This document shows, one piece after another, positions 10,124 to 20,605 of a DNA stretch of 64,000 nt. Location of the stretch: positions 4,092,001 through 4,156,000 of the forward strand of contig BSYQ01000002.1 in assembly GCA_030272585.1 (NCBI GenBank). The letters are read 5' to 3'. A model generated the notes under the pieces. The model saw only the letters and a list, made by a program, of their open reading frames with translations, was not told where the DNA came from and ran no database searches. Made by a program: the position numbers and the translations under genes. Numbering within the stretch: the first letter of the stretch is position 1; the number at the start of each line of letters is the position of its first letter. The stretch comes from Bryopsis sp. KO-2023. Lineage: Eukaryota; Chlorophyta; Ulvophyceae; Bryopsidales; Bryopsidaceae.

Positions 10124-10588
10124 CAGAGATAGGACTTTACGGTTACGGTCACCGTAACCGGACCGTAACCACCGTAACCGGACCGTAACCGGAGTACAAT
10201 TTTCGTCAGAAAATCGTACTTTTACGGCCGTAACCGTAGCACCGTACCACTCCGTACCGCTCCGTACCGGACCGTAACGACCGTAACGGCCGTAACAACC
10301 GTAAACCGTAGAAAGTGACCCCCGCAGGGTCCCGCGATTCCAAAGGAACCCAGGGGGATTCGAACCCGCGACCCTACTGACTGCAGCCTAACGCTTTAGC
10401 ACTGAACCACGCTACTTCACGGTGATTTAGGGCCTACCGTAGTTATACCGTACCTGTTCCGTACCGTAAAAACAACATATTACTCCGGTTACGGTACGGA
10501 GTTACGGCCGTAGTACGGTGACCGTAACCCGACCGTAACCGGACCGGACCGGAGTCGGACCAAAAATTTGGCCCAAGTCCTATCTCTG
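10124..10588. mobile_element. 465-bp TIR element with a tRNA-like core (family B, copy 1)
   Basis: It starts CAGAGATAGGACTT and ends AAGTCCTATCTCTG, with GTCCCAGT repeated exactly on both sides (10116-10123 and 10589-10596). The arms are filled with CCGTAACCGG, CCGTACCG and ACGGCCGTAAC motifs in both orientations. The core is a tRNA-like unit on the minus strand. A second copy with the same ends, reversed, is at 58827-59292. There is no coding capacity, so it is a non-autonomous DNA element mobilised in trans. Confidence 0.9.
10345..10416 (-). tRNA. tRNA-like core with GCA anticodon triplet
   Basis: On the minus strand: A-box TGGTTCAGTGCTAAAGC, anticodon-type segment GGCTGCAGTC (T33 followed by GCA, as in tRNA-Cys), then GGTCGCGGGTTCGAATCCCC with a full B-box. 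The T stem GCGGG with CCCCC is nearly paired. The acceptor stem pairs poorly, so this is a tRNA-derived unit rather than a certain functional gene. CCA is not encoded. Confidence 0.55.
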
Positions 10589-10599
10589 GTCCCAGTGAA

Positions 10600-13500
10600 T
10601 GAACAACATTTTCAAGCACGCGTACATAAAAGTTTTAGGCCGTTAACGTTTGTCTCTGTGCGCCGGGAAGTGTATGCCTATTTTATATTAGGTCGCTTAG
10701 AACCGACCGAATCATGGGTTGGTTCCGGTATAAGTATTAATTTCGGTTAAAAAAAAAAAGCAAAAGGTTTAGACAAACTCTTTGTGATTTACTTAATATC
10801 ATACGACGCTTCTAGGACGAGAAAAAAAATGTATTGAAATTAAGTGCACTTCATGTGGGTAAAAGAATGTTGCACAAACGAGCTATGGCATAGAGCTCTG
10901 TCCGGCTGTCTTTGGAGGGAAAACTGGCGAAACCTTGGAGGACATTCCTTGAAACCATTTAGGCGAAACAAGTAGCACCACCTTAAAGTTGCAGAAACAC
11001 TCGAAAGTTTTTCTTTGCCCCCGATGGCCTTCTACCTAAATCCACAAATATTACGGCTTTTCCAATAGGATCTCTGCAAAATCGAGATAAGGATATATGA
11101 GGAAGATCGATTGCATTCGGACACCCTTTGTGTGGTCCTTGATGCACTCTTTGAGGCATAAAATCCTCGGACTTGATCTTCCTCACCTAAAAAATTGGGC
11201 TGATAAAAGAAGAGCAGAGAGAACTAAATTGGAGAAAGAAGATGTTGGGAATTCCACAGTGAAGAGAGAACTTGGGGCCCGGCAGAGCATCAATATTATG
11301 CCCCGAACTAGGGGCTGGGTAGTTCACTGCATCTTGACGAATTATGGTCCGAGATCACGGCTGCAACGAGGATTCTTTACAAGTTGGCTTCGAGCGGCAC
11401 ATTCTTGAAAGGTTGATTATGAAAATACGAAAAGCATCACATTTCACGGCAACATATTTCAAGAGGTCCTTAACGTTTTTGAGACGATTGCAGATGTTTA
11501 AGAGGTAAACTATTGATGAAGAGAGGTTTCACGATTTGGTATCTCGGCAATGAAGGCTTGTGTTATGACAACTAAGATTCGATCAATGTCATGGTGTAAC
11601 GCTCGCACATACAATAGTGGAGAATGGGGGTCTTGAAGGGTTCAAAATTAGTTTTTGTGGTGTGGGCAACATTTTCGATATTGTGTAAGACTCGTGGGAC
11701 ATGAAGCGTGAAATTTTTTTTGTGGGAATCTTTATCGTTAGTGTTGAGTGTAAAAGGGTGATAAAAGGAGCAACAAAAATTATGCCAATGTTAAAAAAAC
11801 CCTACACATTTAGAGAAAAGAATATCCACGAATTGTTCAAACTTTGAACATGATGGTTTAGATGCGATTATCGCAATGAGCGTGTATGTTTTTTGCATGA
11901 TCTCTATGGATGGCACAATACGGAGGGACAATTTTTCCTAGGACTCATGGAGTTACCTTTTGATGTGGTTCTAGCTCAGGGAAGACGGAAGTGTGAGGAC
12001 GGATGGAATAGAACGTTTTTGTGAAATGGTGTCCCCTCGCTCTAGACCATACTTTTAGGGTTCTGTCACCAACGTCAACACGCGTTGATGAGGCAAACAA
12101 AAAACATGCCGACCTCCACCTCAGTACATCGGGAAGTGGATCGAATCTTACGGCTCTGCAACAGATCGGAAAACTGAGCTTGGACGATTATATGAGAACA
12201 CACTCTTTTTAGTAAAGGGGGCTACGTGCATTGCCGACCTCAATCTTAAATCTCTTAAAAACAACTCATATATTTCCTTGACCTTGACACAAGCTCGATG
12301 CAACTTGTCAATCGAATGGTTTTGAACTCGAAAAGCGGTTGTTAGAAGCCATTTCTCATGAACGCTGAAGTGAACCAGCGAGGGATTTGTGAAGCGAATG
12401 AAAGCGTTGATTGGTTTGCACGGGAGTGAAGTACGATGCGATGTGGAAGGTGGTTCACCAAGCTATTGGGCAGGTGTGTTCTAGCAATGAGGGGGCAAAA
12501 TTAGGTGCCGAGGGCACCCTCCTTGTTGGCGCTTACACCCTAAATGACGCAAAACGTTTTCGAAAACCACTCCACACGGCCAAATCCAACTTCCAGAAAT
12601 TTTCTTAAAATGTGAGTCTCGAAGCCATCACTAGTATTCTGGAATGACTACTATGCCAAAGGTGTCGATAGATGGGGTCTTCCAACCTATTAAGAAGTGG
12701 TAGACCGAATTCAAAATTATGATTGGAAAGAAACGGGGTTCGATCACACCTATTAGACTTTGAAAAGATTTGTCAAGGTAATACCCTCTCCTATTCGCCC
12801 ATTGCTTTATTCTTTTATCATTGTTGCTCTGAAAACTGGAACCTATTCAATTAGGACCATCAATAACCCCTTCGAGGTACACGTGAACTATCAGTGGTAT
12901 GGGTGAGGCAAGGCCAAAAACTATGTACTTTGGTAGGAGAGCAACAATTGCTCCAAGAGTGGTTGGCCAGGTTCGGGCACATGGGAGATTCAGGTCGGGC
13001 GGCATTCAAATTATTATTTTTTGTTCAGGTTGCCCTACTAACCTCGGTGCAATCCAAAAGCTGACTACTGATGAGGCACAAATATACACACTTCTCTTGA
13101 AACGATTCAAACTTTGTGCGTATTCCATATGCAAATCGAGTTGCTTTGAAAATCTGTACTTGACGAGCGTGTGATGGTTAATGACGCGATGGCTTTGTTC
13201 ATGTCACCTCATTGTTAATTGTTTCCACGCGACCTCTGTAGTTATTGGTGAGGACTCATGGCCTTTGAACGCCAAGAGAACGGAAAACTTCACAAAAACG
13301 TGGTACTTGATGGATTGAGGCTAAAGAGTTTATTGGCGCATAGCGTATGACTCCAATAGGCTTCCCCCATCGATCCTCGGATGCAGATTGTTGCAAGGTG
13401 TGGTGGCCCCAAGGGCAAGCGAATTCAAGCTTTTTTCGGAAGGTATCGACTTGGTGTAGGAACGATATCTTCTTTACCATACCAGGCACATAATACTATC

Positions 13501-15600
13501 GCAAGTTGAGAAAATTATTGATTGACAAAGATTTTGCGTCGGAAAAAACACACATGCATGGCACAATTGTAGAGAGTAATGACATGAAGCGAAAGCTTGT
13601 CCTCACTAAAGGAAGAAAGATATAGCGCTGCTCTCATCATGAAAACAAGATTTTATAAACAAAATCCAAATAGGTCCAACAGAAAATCAACATCATAAAG
13701 ATTATATTGGGTTACATGGCCTAGGTATGAAAACCCCCTTCTTCTAGGCCTGCAGAAAATTTGAGAAACGTTGGTTAAGAAGATCAAACAAATATCATGT
13801 GGATCTTATCTTCACCCCACACATCATTGTCTTAATTAATATCACACAAGTATGTTACTGGACAAATTCGCGCGTTTGGCTTTTAAAATAGATCCGTTAG
13901 CAGCTCCTCACCCACCCACAAGCTCCCATTGCTTTTGGAGTTTAGACTTTGCGTACTTTTCTTCTGACGCTGATCAGGATTGTTATCAAGCTTTAGGAGC
14001 TGCTTGAAAGATGTTCCGCGTCCCCACGGCTTTGCTGACTAATACACAGAGGAGTGTGCGTGTAGTCGTGGTTTGGAGCCCGAAATATAGTGACCACTTT
14101 CTTGTAGAGTGCCCTTTTTCTATGAATTTGAGAATGCCACATTTGGATTTGATCGAAGGGTGTGGTTTTGAGTCTCTTAAATTACATAGTACCGAAGTCT
14201 TTAAATGAATTCGAACTCTATTGGCAAGTCTCTAAACGTATCGACAACACGTTACAAACGCCTTGAAACTTACAGATTCTTTCTCATTGTACGGAAAAAA
14301 ACGTTCTTTATGGAAAGACCGAAAAAATGAATGCCTTTACTTTCTGACAAAATCGAAGAAAAAGCAAGTTCCGTTGGAAAAATAACACAAACACATCGTA
14401 TTTTTATTTTTGTTATAGTGACTAGAGCGACCATAAAAATTTTTCCTGTTGCAAGGTCAACATTAGAAGCTTCCCTTTAGTCATTAGTCTATGAACACCG
14501 GTACGCACCTGGAGGCATTTAATCGCAATCTAGAAGTAGATTAAATGAACTTAGAAGCGAATCCAAACTTCAAGAACTAGGCTAGAGGGTACAAGATAGA
14601 ACGTTCATGAGCCTCGATAATCTTGAGGACTCTGGTTGATGTTGATGGCAACTATTTCACCCCCACGACCCAAGTTTTTCCTACCCTTGATATTGACTTT
14701 TGCTATATGGCTTTTGAGCCTCTGAAAAAAACATATATTGTGATCCGATCACCTTCAATGAGCACAAACTTTGATAGTTGTACAGGACAGCTGACCGTCT
14801 TATGCTCTCCTCATACACAAGGTCTGGTTCGTCAGAGTTTTGAACCCTATGTTTTAACCTTGTACTGCTCTTCGATGTTGGTTGTCGAGTCATTGAAGGT
14901 CTTGCTTCTTGCGGTCGACTCTTTGGAGAGCCACCCAAGTGCTTGGAAGCTCATGTACTAGAAGATTCGATTCTTCGAAACACCATGGCAATTTAGACGA
15001 ATATAAATGGTAGAAACCCTTGATTCCCTATCGAAAGACTATTCGAAGTCACCGTCAAAAACTGTAAGGCAACCGAAAGCAGTTCATTAAGGAACAATAA
15101 CATTCACTCCAACCGAAGCCGGAACACACCAAGACAAATCAAATGGCGACGACCTATTTTCACAATAGACTACTGCTAAGGTACAATAGAATGTAACGTA
15201 GTGGGAATTATTGCAACGTCAAAAGAGGTACTTCGTATTATTTCAGGAGGGGTAAAGGTTTGCTTTGATATTCTGGTCCCCAAGATATGGATTCTACTCA
15301 ATAGACGGGGATGTTAATAAGTTCGTATCCCAAGAGAAACGTTGGAGGAGGGAGAAAAAGCACCAAACGCACTAGAGGAGGCAATGCAACCCTAAGAGGG
15401 CAATTAAAAAGAAACGATCATGGAAAACATTAAAGATGGAAAGCTCGTCATGGTATGCGCTTAATGTGGGCAAAAATCAAGCCTAGTAAGGTTGCCGACC
15501 ATGACCGGAGTGCGACATAAGTACTAATTGTTGTTTCGGCATAATAGTAACGATATATTATTTTGCGACACCCGTGACCAAGTAGGTGGGGAGATTTATC
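10600..15600. other. AT-rich decayed DNA inside the PIF-like block
   Basis: Short frames (11097-11408, 12021-12212, 12411-12608, 12899-13174, 14011-14208, 14623-14961 on the plus strand; 13256-13489 on the minus strand) have protein-like composition, but none carries a recognisable motif or joins to its neighbours by clear splice sites. I read this as old coding DNA eroded by stops and frameshifts. No RNA genes seen. Confidence 0.35.
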
Positions 15601-15607
15601 CGCCGGA

Positions 15608-16028
15608 GTGGTCGACGGAGGGCTACGACAAAATGACGACCCCTTGGTTGGAGAGGGACTTGCCATAGATAATTCCGTCGTAAAGACTCCTATCACGGAT
15701 AGTGGGGGAACTGCAACACTAGGCGCGACACACGCTCCTCCCAACTTCACGTTGGTCGTTGGCGCCTTGGTGCAACGTGTTGGCACAAATGCCCGCACCG
15801 AGGAAACTCTTGATTCTGGGGCCACCACCGGGGATGTTATTGCTTCTAGGAGCAGCGGACTACCTAGCTATCAAGAAGGAATTAGAGGTTTTGCTTACTT
15901 CGACAACGGGCCTTGATAACGCTATTTTCTACATTGATTCATTTTCGATTGCATTAAGCAGATGGTATGACTTTGAGATAGACCATTCATTGTCGGAGGT
16001 GGGAAATTTTATGAAGGGTTTCTACTGA
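15608..16028 (+). pseudogene. Frameshifted unassigned gene fragment
   Basis: The frame at 15608-15916 (Gly/Thr/Ala-rich, including THAPPNFTLVVGALVQRV) overlaps a second frame at 15759-16028 that reads LGAADYLAIKKELEVLL and ends in a YDFEIDHSLSEVGNF stretch. Both look like real protein and are GC-richer than their surroundings. A single frameshift near 15800-15840 would join them, which I infer. No family recognised. Confidence 0.35.
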
Positions 16029-16029
16029 C

Positions 16030-17439
16030 TGCAAAGGTCAAATCCGGTCTAGTAAAGGTTTTCCGGTCCGGTCCGGTCCTTTTAAACTTGCCGGCGCCCA
16101 GGTCTGGTAACGATATCCTACTTGATGGATGCTATTGTCTTTGCCTAAAAGAACACACGAGAATTTGAGCGCTTAGTTGAGCGGAATAGTTTATCTAAAG
16201 CGTACAAGATTGCAATTCACACAAAAGTTTCATCTTCCGTAGTTAGGCTATTGAGCCTTTTAATATTCGTCATTCACTACGCTCATCGTTCAAATATGAA
16301 CAACGGTCAGGACGGATCGAACGTGGAAACGAATCATAATAGATCAGACTTGGACATCAACAGGATAGGGCGGATAGCATCGCTAACGTCCCCCACAGAT
16401 CTCGCGGACTACTTTTTCTCCCTGTTTCCGTTTCACCTACACCCCAAGATATTTGACAAGCAATTTGCAAAAGCCAACTTTATTGCGTTGCTCTTAGATG
16501 CTAAATGATCTAGATAAAATACGCAACATCATGCTTAAGAAGAGATTCAATCTCCTCGGATCGATTGCAAGGGGAGTAGGGGAACTGGAAAATGTTTAGG
16601 AGAACAATTGAGTTTTGGGTGATGGGGGGCTGAATTGGGGTAGAGCTCCAAAGAAAAGTAAAGGTTGTGAAGTTGAATGGAGGTTGGAATCCTTAATCTT
16701 TGTAATGATGAGTGAGATGTAAAATGAGTCAACTAGCAAGGCGACATAGATAATAGGACCAGAGCACACATTGATATGATCTCTGGAATTTGTCTTTACA
16801 AGGGTATTTTTTTACCTGAGAAAGGAAACCGGAAAATTCCTGTTTGCTTGTGTGAGTCTGCTTATGGGGTTAAATTATTGATGCATTCGTTGCTGCCCTA
16901 CAAAGAAAAAACAGCTGAGGGTATTCTTTAAAAATGATTCTTGTTTGTTCCTTTGCCATCCAAACTGCACTTCAACATGAGAGCGGCTTGAGTAAACAGG
17001 GTGGGAGTAGAAGATGAAGTGGGAAGAAGAAAATTTTGATTTGGTCTTGCTTGAAAGAATCATGCACTTTATGAAAATTGATGGCTATTGTTCACTATTT
17101 CCAGTCAACTGGGTGAAAGGGAGGTGCATGTTTTTTTTGGGGGGCATTGTGGTGGATTGGGTTGCTTAGATAGATGGATCATTGTGCTGTAAAAACAATT
17201 GCGATGTAATTGATTGAAATCAATTGATTTGTGTCCTGTATAAATTCTGTATAATTATTAATATCAATGCTGCAATCCAAGCACCCCCCACATTTCATTA
17301 ATCACATGAAAAAGAATTCACTTTCACCAGTGTTCCGAACGCTCCGAACCAAACCGCACTTTTTCCGAACTTCAGGGGCGTTGAGTCCAGGTGGGTGGGA
17401 CGCAACCAGTATATGGGTTGGTGTGACTTGAGAGTCGTG
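16030..17439. other. AT-rich stretch without a supported gene
   Basis: Contains a short CCGGTCCGGTCCGGTCC run at about 16060-16078 and scattered frames of 60-85 codons with no recognised motif. Confidence 0.35.
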
Positions 17440-17589
17440 TCACTCCCATTAGTCAAGGAAATCTCGGACGCGTAGGCTGAAGCGTATCACTGGTGGGTGA
17501 GACGACTGAAGCACACTGACAAGTTACGCTTCAGCGTACGCGTCAGCATCGGGAAGCGGAAGCGGAAGAGCACACGGGTGGATGTGCCC
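17440..17589 (-). repeat. Right inverted terminus of the PIF-like element
   Basis: Ends ...ACACGGGTGGATGTGCCC directly before TAA. GGAAATCTCGGACGCG (17459) and GGAAGATCTCGGACGCG (17610) flank the end as a near-direct repeat, so local tandem duplication may also have happened here. Confidence 0.7.
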
Positions 17590-17592
17590 TAA

Positions 17593-19018
17593 CTAGGTTG
17601 TACCGTTAGGAAGATCTCGGACGCGGTTCAGAATAAAAAGGTCGAAACCAAGGGCAAAGTGAAACCCTACTCAGAGCCAGAAGGAAAGATTCCGAGCGCT
17701 AGGTAACGAAGAGCACTTCATTTAAGAAGTGTAATATTGCATTTGATCCTCAAGTTTTACCCGCCATAGCTCGGATATCGAGTCTTGCAATACTATGGAC
17801 GAATACACCTAGCACATTTACTTGATTCTCAAGATTATTTACCCGATTAATTAAAGCACTTGCAACACACAAGCCTGACCCTCCACCAAACCACCGTAGT
17901 CATTATACCTTACCTAGATGATTCCGGACGGAATTAACACAATTATAATCCACCTATCGAAGAGTTGTATGTAGTAGTTGTAGAACGGATATAACATGTT
18001 TATTGTAACAATAGCTATCTGACGGCCGGAATGGTATACTCTTCCCGCATGATGAGGACGGTCAAGTGTAAATTGTGTATTCAAACTGCTGTGGGCAGGC
18101 TAGTGCCTATAACTATACCCCTCATTAGACCTCATTACAATTCGTGTGAATCTCGAACGTTTTTTCAAAAAAGCTCGCATGATGTATTGTCAATTATTCA
18201 TATCAAATTTTAACTTTCTATCAAGCCTAATATTTGTTACATCTTCCCTATATGTATATATGACGTACAAAGCTACAATGCGGTCATGAATCGCAAGTTG
18301 TGCTCTGGTTTTAGCCGCATTATAATACTATGCTTAAGCCTCTGAGAAGAGGTCAGACTCTGAGCGTGAGCGACCATTAAAAGTTTTCCCGATGATAGGT
18401 TGAAGTATACAAGAGAAACCGTAATGTTTGAAAGCCTACTAATCAAGGCATTGCAGATTAATCCATGAGCGCTTGTTGGCTTTACGTCCCCAAGCCTGGC
18501 TTGTTTTCTCTGGGTTCGGGTATATGACTTCACCCACTATTGTTTAAGCATAATCATGAGCTATTGACTCACATATCAAAAAGTACGCACCTCGAAGGAT
18601 AGAAAGAAACTTGATGGTGAGGCCGGGAAGATCATAAAACTCTTGGCTAAAATGAACAATACTTTTTCTTTAATTTTATCAAATAAAATGATCTACATGA
18701 AAAAACTGAAAATTGAAAGCTCTCCAGCATTGTTGAAGTTACTCGAGAAAGTTCATGAAAGATAACGATGATGTAGATATGACCCGTATCAATACAATGA
18801 GTAACACGCTATTGACGTTAATGCTACGAAATTAAATATCGGCTCACTATGGAAGATATCATATGGCTACGACCAGGAGGCAAGACAACAAGCATTTTCT
18901 CGACGATGAAAACTGTTTGGAAGGTAAATTGATGATGATTCTTTACTATTACGGTGGGCCACTATAAAATTTTTTTCTTTTTAGAACACACTATCCACTA
19001 CTCCCTATGTAGACTGCG
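17593..19018. other. AT-rich stretch without a supported gene
   Basis: Only short open frames on both strands. It ends in a possible splice acceptor, ...CCCTATGTAG at 19013, before the first ORF of the Gag-containing run. Confidence 0.35.
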
Positions 19019-19363
19019 TCTAAAATTCGTGAATTGCAGCAAGAGTTGCAGCGAACAAAGGAGCACGACAAGACGGTAAGCAAGGAGCTGGACCGATTCC
19101 GACGTTGGGTGAAAATGTCCCCCAAGATTGAAGAGCCTGAAAGTGGTGTGGGTGGGGGACTCGAGCCCTCGGAGGACATATCTCACACCCATTCCACCCA
19201 GTCAGAACCTCCAGATACTTGTGAGAATAGCGAGGAGGAGGAGTACGAAAGTGAAGAGAATGACGAAGCATCAGAAGTGCAGCAAGTGGTGGTGGCTAGT
19301 CTGGTTTCTGGGCCGCTGGAGGAGGCGACGATGAAAACAACTGGGGCTTTACTACATCAGTGA
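19019..19363 (+). CDS. Acidic coiled-coil-like ORF upstream of the Gag run
   Basis: This frame has no ATG near its beginning and starts after CTATGTAG, so it may be an exon. It reads KIRELQQELQRTKEHDKTV, a probable coiled coil, then an acidic region (NSEEEEYESEENDE) before the stop at 19361-19363. The next frame overlaps its stop codon in another phase. It could be the N-terminal part of the RING-like protein that follows, joined by splicing or frameshift. No family recognised. Confidence 0.35.
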   Translation, partial: SKIRELQQELQRTKEHDKTVSKELDRFRRWVKMSPKIEEPESGVGGGLEPSEDISHTHSTQSEPPDTCENSEEEEYESEENDEASEVQQVVVASLVSGPLEEATMKTTGALLHQ

Positions 19364-19779
19364 ACAAGGAGAAGGGGTACCTGGGAGTCGGTAACTTCAC
19401 ACATTGTAACCTCTGTCATGCTGCAGATGTAGCAGCAATGGTCAAGGTTAGGTGGACCAAGACAGTTACCTCATCTCTTGTAAGAGATGCTACCTTAGTC
19501 GTGGAGCAAGCACACGGGTGGTTTTCACGTTCCAGTTCATCACCCAACCGCCGTTCATTACCCAACGCCTGTTTGAGCGAACGCACGGTGTCGTCGAAGG
19601 TCAGCGATTGCGAATCCACGGGCTCCTGCGCGGAGATTACAGAGAGATGTGTTGGATACAAATGTTTGGGTCGCAAAGACCAAATGGACACCATAATGCA
19701 AAGTTGCGGATGCAAATGCCTTTGTCTCCGCTGCACTAAATGTTTTGTAAAGCGTGGGTACAAGTGCCCAAAATGTTGA
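19360..19779 (+). CDS. ORF with a C-terminal RING-like cysteine cluster
   Basis: The frame of 139 codons ends in a cysteine-rich module: CVGYKC, then SCGCKCLCLRC, then KCFVKRGYKCPKC. The spacing of the second and third groups matches the C-terminal RING fingers of IAP/MUL1-type ubiquitin ligases (normally PCGH..CLC..C....CP.C), but the usual His is Cys and the first CxxC is CxxxxC. If the family assignment is right it would bind two zincs and could act as an E3 ligase; that is inference. There is no ATG at the start, and it probably depends on an upstream exon. Confidence 0.45.
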   Translation: MNKEKGYLGVGNFTHCNLCHAADVAAMVKVRWTKTVTSSLVRDATLVVEQAHGWFSRSSSSPNRRSLPNACLSERTVSSKVSDCESTGSCAEITERCVGYKCLGRKDQMDTIMQSCGCKCLCLRCTKCFVKRGYKCPKC

Positions 19780-19872
19780 GAACATCTTGTAAGCAGTATT
19801 ATCCTTCGGTTCATTCCTTTCCGTTCTGTCCATTCGTTACATTGGTTTTGGAGCCTAGGGCACGACAAGATT

Positions 19873-20136
19873 GTGCTAGATCAAGTTGGACCGTGGATGG
19901 AATCAGAACAACTTGCGGTTGAGAGCAGGACTGAAAGAAGTACACAGCACGAGGAAGACCCGAGAAGGTTTACGCTACACCACACCTTGCGGTTCCCAGA
20001 AACGGTGATAAGATTGCCGTCCCCTCCACCGCAGGAGCCGACCCAACGTAGGCAAGAGCCCGTAAGGGAACCGTTGCGGGAGCTCTCTTTGAACCCGACA
20101 CTGTATGGATCCACCATTCCCTCTGGACCTCCCTGA
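19873..20136 (+). CDS. Proline/arginine-rich ORF linking RING-like ORF and next ORF
   Basis: This frame is the same phase as the RING-like ORF, separated from it by one stop and a stretch with a possible intron (TTGTAAGC at 19788). It is rich in Pro, Arg and Glu and ends 32 bases inside the next ORF. No domain is recognised. It could be a linker of a larger protein or a leader ORF. Confidence 0.3.
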   Translation: MLDQVGPWMESEQLAVESRTERSTQHEEDPRRFTLHHTLRFPETVIRLPSPPPQEPTQRRQEPVREPLRELSLNPTLYGSTIPSGPP

Positions 20137-20605
20137 ACCTCCTACCGCTGCGGAGTTACACCCACTGGCTAACGTGAACCCACCTATCGACCCGCTACCG
20201 GACTTTCAAGTCAACAACCCATTGCTGCCAGCGGTGCTGCAAGGACAACCGCCTAGGCCGCAAGTGCAGCTCAGCTACCACGTGGATATTGTGAACCGTT
20301 GGGGAGACCCTGTTCCGGATATACCTCGGGAGTATTTAGAGGTTGTACCGTTCCACAACCACTACGAACTCTACCTTGGAGGACATCGAGGTGCAGGTGG
20401 TCCTGCCGTTACCTACGTTCCGTGCCGCAATCCTCATTGCGCAGAGTTGGCCCGACACGTGAACGAATTGAGGCAGCACGGCTACTATCCAGTCCCTTAC
20501 CACGGACACTTTAGATTGCAAGTGGGAGACGTAATCCGATACATACCGTGCCTTGATCACGCTTGCCACCGTTTGTACCAATATCTCCATGGCCGACCAC
20601 AATGA
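20105..20605 (+). CDS. 166-aa protein with a duplicated HxH...PCx4C module
   Basis: The ATG at 20105 opens a proline-rich N-terminus (residues 1-55). Two copies of a module follow: VPFHNHYELYLGG...YVPCRNPHCAEL (about residues 80-115) and VPYHGHFRLQVGD...YIPCLDHACHRL (about 129-157). Each has an HxH pair and a Cys-x4-Cys pair (C107/C112 and C149/C154), which suggests two similar metal-binding or disulphide folds. I do not recognise the family. Its last 17 bases overlap the Gag start at 20589 in another phase, so both may come from one transcript by leaky scanning, reinitiation or frameshifting. Structural protein of the element, or a nucleic-acid binder, are both possible. Confidence 0.6.
   Translation: MDPPFPLDLPEPPTAAELHPLANVNPPIDPLPDFQVNNPLLPAVLQGQPPRPQVQLSYHVDIVNRWGDPVPDIPREYLEVVPFHNHYELYLGGHRGAGGPAVTYVPCRNPHCAELARHVNELRQHGYYPVPYHGHFRLQVGDVIRYIPCLDHACHRLYQYLHGRPQ

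Larger units (their letters stand above)
3441..17589. mobile_element. Possible 14.1-kb PIF/Harbinger-type element
   Basis: The left end reads GGGCACATCCACCCGTGT and the right end is its reverse complement. Similarity continues inward for about 130 bp on each side (CGCTTCCGCTTC, TGCTGACGCGTA, CACCCACC, TACGCTT blocks). Both ends abut TAA (3438-3440 and 17590-17592), the 3-bp T-A-rich target used by PIF/Harbinger elements, and a PIF-type transposase gene lies 0.9 kb inside the left end. A 15-bp direct repeat CAGGGGCGTTGAGTC occurs at 3941 and 17373. Autonomous PIF elements are usually a few kb, so a single 14-kb unit would be exceptional. The alternative is ends from two different insertions: the RT sequence on the left flank does not clearly resume on the right. 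Confidence 0.45.
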
